Shown: piece by piece, positions 7,846-10,914 of the stretch
Layout: each line of letters opens with the position of its first letter
How positions within the stretch are numbered: the stretch's first letter is position 1
DNA from: Gammaproteobacteria bacterium
Lineage (GTDB): Bacteria; Pseudomonadota; Gammaproteobacteria; Methylococcales; Methylomonadaceae
Direction of reading: 5' to 3'
DNA: 10,914 nucleotides
Assembly (NCBI GenBank): GCA_024511045.1
Contig: JANEMG010000054.1
Span: 1-10,914, forward strand
Made by a program: the position numbers and the translations under genes
The notes under the pieces: generated by a model
What the model saw: only the letters and a program-made list of their open reading frames with translations
Database searches by the model: none
Told to the model about the DNA's origin: nothing

Positions 7846-7873
7846 GGATGTGCCGACGACAGGAAGCACATCC
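7846..7873. repeat. Single REP-like unit, second copy of the 4315-4380 family
   Basis: GGATGTGC (7846-7853) and GCACATCC (7866-7873) form an 8-bp stem with a 12-nt loop CGACGACAGGAA. The unit shares GGATGTGCYGAYGACAGGA and ACATCCTGTAYCTG with the locus at 4315-4390. Weaker similarity continues outward (CCATCAA upstream, GGCAGTG downstream at both loci). It lies about 70 bp past the GH57 stop codon. Confidence 0.6.
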
Positions 7874-7934
7874 TGTACCTGCCGCCCTGAACCAATGGCA
7901 GTGACGCCAACTGCCGGTCAATGTTAGAATCAAG

Positions 7935-8078
7935 GTAACTACTCACCCATAGTAAAAGAAGCCCCTATGGGTGGTCTGTGGAGGAAATGTCTTTGGCAGG
8001 GATGCCAAAGTCAAGCCTACAGGGATGTATTCACGGCGTCTTTCGGAACAGACTACCCATAAGGGCCCGAGTAGTTAC
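7935..8078. mobile_element. MITE, 144 bp, IS66-like ends
   Basis: The terminal inverted repeats are perfect 10-mers, GTAACTACTC (7935-7944) and GAGTAGTTAC (8069-8078), bounded by an 8-bp target duplication. IS66-family elements are known for ends starting GTAA and for 8-bp duplications, so an IS66-type transposase is the best candidate mobiliser. None is encoded here. The element is too short to encode a transposase and consists almost wholly of self-complementary sequence. It sits 27 bp upstream of the pdxA ATG, so it forms most of the leader. The parent family is inferred only from the ends and the duplication length. Confidence 0.85.
7935..8078 (+). ncRNA. Structured RNA encoded by the MITE, with CsrA-like hairpins
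   Basis: Read as plus-strand RNA, the element folds as follows. The outer stem pairs 7935-7944 with 8069-8078. After an asymmetric loop, a 19-position stem pairs 7961-7979 with 8048-8066 (one mismatch at 7965, one G-U). This closes a loop carrying two hairpins: 7991-8010 (7-bp stem CUUUGGC/GCCAAAG) and 8018-8029 (stem UAC/GUA). Both have the hexaloop AGGGAU. The second matches the CsrA SELEX core ACARGGAUGU. An alternative hairpin, 7945-7952 with 7965-7972, competes with the long stem. Whether it is an independent transcript or only a pdxA leader is unknown. Confidence 0.5.
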
Positions 8079-8093
8079 GAATCAAGATCTTTT

Positions 8094-8100
8094 ACAGGGA
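8094..8100 (+). promoter_or_regulatory. pdxA Shine-Dalgarno overlapping a CsrA-like ACAGGGA motif
   Basis: ACAGGGA at 8094-8100 includes the ribosome-binding sequence AGGGA, 5 nt before the ATG at 8106. It fixes the pdxA start. The same bases match the single-stranded core of CsrA sites (ANGGA), so CsrA/RsmA binding here would block initiation if that regulator is present. The CsrA reading is inference. Confidence 0.55.
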
Positions 8101-8105
8101 ATCCA

Positions 8106-9101
8106 ATGTCAATCATTCAGCCAGCACTGCGTATTGCCCTTACCCCCGGTGAACCGGCCGGAATAGGTCCCGATCTCTGTGTCATGCTGGCGCAGCACGA
8201 CCATGCTTTCCAACTTGTCGCCATCGCCGACCCGGAACTGCTCGCAAAGCGGGCAGAGATGCTGGGCCTGCCGCTGAGCCTCCATGCTTTCGACGCCAAC
8301 GCAGCCATCGTTCCGCAGACCGCCAGCAGCATCCACGTACTGCCCGTGGAACTGACGACACCAGCCACCTGCGGACAGCTGAATGAAGCGAATGCCCGCT
8401 ATGTGCTCAAAACCATCACCCGCGCTGTGCGCGGCTGTCTGGACGGCCTGTTTGCGGCAATGGTCACAGGTCCTGTACACAAAGGCGTCATCAACGCCGC
8501 CGGCATCGCTTTCACCGGCCACACCGAATACATTGCCGGGATCAGCGGTGGGCAGCCGGTGATGATGCTCGCCACGCCGGGCCTGCGGGTCGCGCTGGCT
8601 ACCACGCACCTGCCCCTGTCCGACGTCAGCAAGGCGATCACGCACAACCGACTGAGAACCGTGCTGCGCATTCTGCATCGGGAACTGCAGACCCGCATGG
8701 CCATCAGCGAGCCAAAAATACTGGTCTGCGGCCTGAACCCCCATGCCGGCGAAGGAGGACACCTGGGCCGGGAGGAAATTGAGATCATCGAGCCGGTCCT
8801 GGAAGGCCTGCGCCGGCAGGGCGTGATCGTGGAAGGCCCGCTGCCGGCCGATACCGTCTTCACCCCGGATTTTCTGAACCGGGCGGACGCCATTCTGGCC
8901 ATGTATCACGACCAGGGACTGCCGGTGCTCAAGCACCTGGGCTTCGGCAGGGCCGTCAACATCACGCTGGGGCTGCCGCTGATCCGCACTTCGGTGGACC
9001 ACGGCACCGCCCTGGAACTGGCCGGCTCCGGCCAGGCCAACCCCGGCAGCCTGGAATATGCATTAGAGACCGCATCAACCATGGCCGGCAGTGGCTCATG
9101 A
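8106..9101 (+). CDS. pdxA: 4-hydroxythreonine-4-phosphate dehydrogenase
   Basis: PdxA oxidises 4-phosphohydroxy-L-threonine with NAD(P)+. The product decarboxylates to 3-amino-1-hydroxyacetone 1-phosphate, which PdxJ uses to make pyridoxine 5'-phosphate (DXP-dependent vitamin B6 pathway, cytoplasm). The 331 residues compare with 329 in E. coli. Visible motifs are LTPGEPAGIGPD (12-23), VTGPVHKGVINAAG (120-133), FTGHTEYIAG (136-145), and the three metal ligands His168 (TTHLPL), His213 (NPHAGEGG) and His268 (MYHDQGLP), each at +2 from the E. coli residues 166, 211 and 266. RTSVDHGTA is at 294-302. The ATG at 8106 has AGGGA upstream. An in-frame start at 7971 would run through the MITE and is rejected. 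It overlaps rsmA by 4 bp. surA, which often precedes pdxA in gammaproteobacteria, is absent here. Confidence 0.96.
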   Translation: MSIIQPALRIALTPGEPAGIGPDLCVMLAQHDHAFQLVAIADPELLAKRAEMLGLPLSLHAFDANAAIVPQTASSIHVLPVELTTPATCGQLNEANARYVLKTITRAVRGCLDGLFAAMVTGPVHKGVINAAGIAFTGHTEYIAGISGGQPVMMLATPGLRVALATTHLPLSDVSKAITHNRLRTVLRILHRELQTRMAISEPKILVCGLNPHAGEGGHLGREEIEIIEPVLEGLRRQGVIVEGPLPADTVFTPDFLNRADAILAMYHDQGLPVLKHLGFGRAVNITLGLPLIRTSVDHGTALELAGSGQANPGSLEYALETASTMAGSGS

Positions 9102-9892
9102 CACACCGTCCGCGGAAACGCTTTGGCCAGAATTTTCTCCATGACGAGAGTGTCGTCTACAATATTCTGGCGGCCATCGATGCCCGACCCGACCAGCATC
9201 TGGTGGAAATCGGCCCTGGCCAGGGCGCTCTGACCGCAGCATTGCTGGACAGCGGCGCAGCCCTCGATATCGTGGAACTGGATAGGGATCTGGTGGCGCT
9301 GCTGCAGCGCAAATACCAGCATCGCGACAACCTGCGCATCCACAGCGCCGATGCCCTGCAATTCGATTTCTGCAGCCTGGCAGCAATGCCTGCCCGGCGC
9401 CTGCGCATCATCGGCAATCTGCCCTACAACATCTCCACGCCGCTGCTGTTCCATCTGCTGGAAAACAGCGCCTGCATCGAAGACATGCATTTCATGCTGC
9501 AGAAAGAGATGGTAGACAGACTTTGCGCCAAACCCGGCAGCAAACAATATGGTCGCCTTTCACTGATGGTGCAGTATCACTGCAGTTCCGAACAGCTCTT
9601 CGAAGTGCCTCCGGAAAGCTTTACGCCCGCCCCGAAAGTCATGTCGGCGGTGATCCGGTTGACGCCCCATTCGAAACCGCCTGTTGCCATCGACGACCAC
9701 AAGGATTTCCAGCAAATCGTCACCCAGGCCTTTTCCCAACGCCGCAAGACCCTGCGCAATCCCCTGAAAAAAATGCTCAGCGCCGAGGAAATAGCCGGTC
9801 TCGGCATCGATCCCGGGCTGCGCGCCGAAGCGCTGTCGCTGCAGGAATTTGCAGCCCTGAGCAACCTCTGGACGAAAAAGCGGCAGGCCTGA
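9098..9892 (+). CDS. rsmA: 16S rRNA dimethyladenosine transferase RsmA (KsgA)
   Basis: RsmA uses S-adenosylmethionine to dimethylate two adjacent adenines (A1518 and A1519, E. coli numbering) in helix 45 of 16S rRNA, a late check in 30S assembly. The 264-residue length is normal. Visible motifs are RKRFGQNFLHD (6-16), SAM motif I VEIGPGQGALT (36-46), acidic motif II VELD (59-62), the adenine-N6 catalytic motif NLPYNIST (107-114), and the C-terminal FSQRRKTLRNPLKKML (212-227). The start overlaps the pdxA stop as ATGA, which implies translational coupling in one transcript. The pdxA-rsmA order is classic for gammaproteobacteria. apaG, often next, is not found. The following sequence is instead a broken caspase gene. 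Confidence 0.97.
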   Translation: MTHRPRKRFGQNFLHDESVVYNILAAIDARPDQHLVEIGPGQGALTAALLDSGAALDIVELDRDLVALLQRKYQHRDNLRIHSADALQFDFCSLAAMPARRLRIIGNLPYNISTPLLFHLLENSACIEDMHFMLQKEMVDRLCAKPGSKQYGRLSLMVQYHCSSEQLFEVPPESFTPAPKVMSAVIRLTPHSKPPVAIDDHKDFQQIVTQAFSQRRKTLRNPLKKMLSAEEIAGLGIDPGLRAEALSLQEFAALSNLWTKKRQA

Positions 9893-9976
9893 ACCTGTCA
9901 CTCTGCCGGCCTTTAGCTGGAACCATCGACTGCGGTATCTTTCCGCCTTGCCCTCGACAAAAAATGACGTATCGAA

Positions 9977-10702
9977 ATGCTGACAACTACCTTACCGCGC
10001 GCCGCCCGATTAAAACGACTGCGGGTGACTGTGAAATACGAGGTGGTGAATATGTTGCCTTGTGTCAAGTCTCGAGACATCGTTGGCAGGATCGTCCCGG
10101 CCGCTGATTTAAAAAAGCTGGAAGTCAATCAGCAAGTTATAAAAGCCGATAAAAACGGCATATTCAAATCCCAGATAACCATTGAAGACCCCCTGACCGT
10201 GGTGAAGATAATTGCCACGGACAAGATGGGCAACAGCAGCATATTGACCTTCAATTTGCTGACCAAGAACCAGAATGCAAAGACTGTTGTTCATGAAGTA
10301 CCGAAGGGAATCACTTCCCGGTCTTTCCCATCGATTGATTTCGGCCGGTTTTACGCGTTGATCATTGGCAACAATGACTATGCCAGTCTGCCTGCACTTA
10401 ACACATCGGTGAATGATGCCAAGGCAATAGATCAAATTCTGCGGGTTCGTTACGGATATAAAACAACCTTGCTGATTAATGCAACCAGATATCAGATCAT
10501 GACTGCACTGAATAATTTACGCAACAATTTGACTGCAAATGACAACCTGTTGATTTATTATGCGGGGCACGGAGAAATTGACAAAAAAGACCAGAGTGCT
10601 TACTGGCTGCCAACCGATGCAGAAGTCGACAATACCGCCAATTGGTTATCCAGCTATGAAATCACTAAATTTTTAAGCCTCCTCAGCGATATCTGTGGGT
10701 AG
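9977..10702 (+). pseudogene. Caspase-family (peptidase C14) protein, internal remnant lacking the catalytic cysteine
   Basis: The frame gives 241 residues. Residues about 33-97 (SRDIVGRIVPAADLKKLEVN onward, with a TDKMGN turn) look like the small Ig-like domain that often precedes bacterial caspase domains. From residue 124 a caspase fold is clear: RFYALIIGNNDYASLPAL (124-141), NDAKAIDQIL (146-155), and LLIYYAGHGEID (191-202) with the catalytic His198. The following WLPTDAE, NWLSSYEIT and KFLSLL are typical. The block with the catalytic cysteine (DSCxSG type), normally reached soon after, is missing. The frame ends in an unrelated SDICG. The first 25 residues are also unlike the family. ATG at 10052 (residue 26) has GAGGTGG upstream and is an alternative start. 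Base composition is AT-richer than in pdxA-rsmA. It is not expected to be proteolytically active. Confidence 0.75.
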
Positions 10703-10746
10703 ATAATGCCGAAGGCTTAAGCTATCAAATTGAATTATATAAATAA
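10669..10746 (+). pseudogene. Out-of-frame C-terminal tail of the caspase-family gene
   Basis: In the frame shifted relative to the caspase remnant, codons read QRYLWVDNAEGLSYQIELYK then TAA at 10744-10746. The composition is protein-like, and the stop sits right beside a terminator-like hairpin. I infer that this is the original C-terminus, joined out of frame by an internal deletion somewhere in 10665-10690. The peptide matches no domain I can name. Confidence 0.4.
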
Positions 10747-10771
10747 AATGCGCGTTAGCGCCTCATTTTTT
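10745..10771 (+). terminator. Probable intrinsic terminator after the caspase remnant
   Basis: AAAATG-CGC (10745-10753) pairs with GCG-(CCT)-CATTTT (10758-10769) around a GTTA loop, with a 3-nt bulge on the 3' side, and the T-run continues to 10771. A stem ending in six Ts is a reasonable Rho-independent terminator. Confidence 0.5.
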
Positions 10772-10914
10772 CTCGATATTAAAAACTTGTTACTTATTGA
10801 AAACTAGAGTTTAGAGTAAGCAACATTGTTCCACCGTATATTTTCGGGTGAAATAAAGTTGCTATTTTGTTCATACTGCCCGTTAGAGCTTGTTCTATAC
10901 GCTGATTGCTGCAT
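10772..10914. other. AT-rich window end, no gene seen
   Basis: No coding signal is visible. AGCAAC (about 10819) and GTTGCT (about 10858) are inverted copies about 33 nt apart, with CCACC and GGGTG near-complements inside, forming a weak long hairpin of unknown role. Confidence 0.3.

Larger units (their letters stand above)
7927..8086. repeat. 8-bp direct repeats GAATCAAG bracketing the MITE (target site duplication)
   Basis: GAATCAAG occurs at 7927-7934 and at 8079-8086, each copy directly touching an outer end of the terminal inverted repeats. A perfect 8-bp match in exactly this place is the expected scar of transposition and makes the element boundaries precise. Confidence 0.88.
7777..8105. 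other. 329-bp gap between GH57 gene and pdxA, made largely of repeats
   Basis: No gene is supported here. The gap contains a single REP-like unit (7846-7873) and a complete 144-bp MITE with target duplications (7927-8086), leaving about 20 bp before the pdxA start. It serves as the 5' leader of pdxA if transcription begins upstream of the MITE. Small frames through the MITE are artefacts of the repeat. Confidence 0.7.

Noticed and set aside
5650..7869. Very long antisense open frame (739 codons) opposite the GH57 gene
   Set aside because: It is the codon-position shadow of a GC-rich gene: the translation shows no domain, is rich in Gly/Ala/Val/Arg, and has no sensible start context. The plus-strand frame has clear GH57 motifs.
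7978..8166. Small frame through the MITE into pdxA
   Set aside because: The sequence is constrained by inverted-repeat structure and transposon ends. Similar short frames arise in every copy of such repeats.
9881..9908. Hairpin CGGCAG/CTGCCG spanning the rsmA stop as a terminator
   Set aside because: The stem is only 6 bp with a 16-nt loop, starts inside the gene, and is followed by just three Ts.
1..10914. CRISPR array, tRNA, rRNA, or a phage-defence operon
   Set aside because: No regularly spaced repeats, no tRNA-like cloverleaf and no rRNA segment were seen. The caspase remnant is alone and broken, so a defence system cannot be claimed.

Overview
The window looks like a chromosomal segment of a moderately GC-rich proteobacterium, most likely a gammaproteobacterium. 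The evidence is the pdxA-rsmA (ksgA) gene pair, an E. coli-like fructose-6-phosphate aldolase, GTAG-type REP palindromes and a Cache-type chemoreceptor. No gene here fixes the genus. A methylotroph or sulfur-oxidiser type genome would fit the repeat style, but that is only an impression.

Layout. 1-930: a decayed TetR/AcrR regulator fragment (minus strand, 428 to about 141), then 500 bp without a gene that holds two clean operator-like palindromes, a hairpin and a REP-like palindrome. 931-3261 (minus): a methyl-accepting chemotaxis protein, complete except for one in-frame amber codon at 1279-1281. 3548-4222 (+): fructose-6-phosphate aldolase (fsa). 4223-4429: a convergent intergenic region packed with REP-type palindromes (a single REP at 4263-4283 and an inverted pair at 4315-4380). 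4430-5443 (minus): a Gfo/Idh/MocA-family oxidoreductase. 5674-7776 (+): a 700-residue GH57-type glycoside hydrolase, divergent from the oxidoreductase. 7777-8105: a 329-bp gap holding a single copy of the 4315-4380 palindrome unit and a complete 144-bp MITE. 8106-9101 and 9098-9892 (+): pdxA and rsmA, overlapping by 4 bp. 9977-10702 (+): a caspase-fold (peptidase C14) remnant cut before its catalytic cysteine, followed by an out-of-frame tail and a terminator-like hairpin.

Functionally the middle block is about sugars: an aldolase acting on fructose-6-P, dihydroxyacetone and glyceraldehyde-3-P, a probable sugar dehydrogenase, and an alpha-glucan-type hydrolase or transferase. They are on alternating strands, so they form no operon. 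pdxA and rsmA are a translationally coupled housekeeping pair (vitamin B6 synthesis and 16S rRNA dimethylation). Three genes (TetR, chemoreceptor, caspase) are broken, so the region is undergoing decay and repeat-driven remodelling.

The most interesting object is the MITE at 7935-8078. It has perfect 10-bp terminal inverted repeats starting GTAA and a perfect 8-bp target duplication, an IS66-like signature. It lies immediately upstream of pdxA. Its transcript would fold into a long closed stem presenting two hairpins with the AGGGAU hexaloop typical of CsrA/RsmA binding sites, and a third such GGA motif overlaps the pdxA Shine-Dalgarno sequence.
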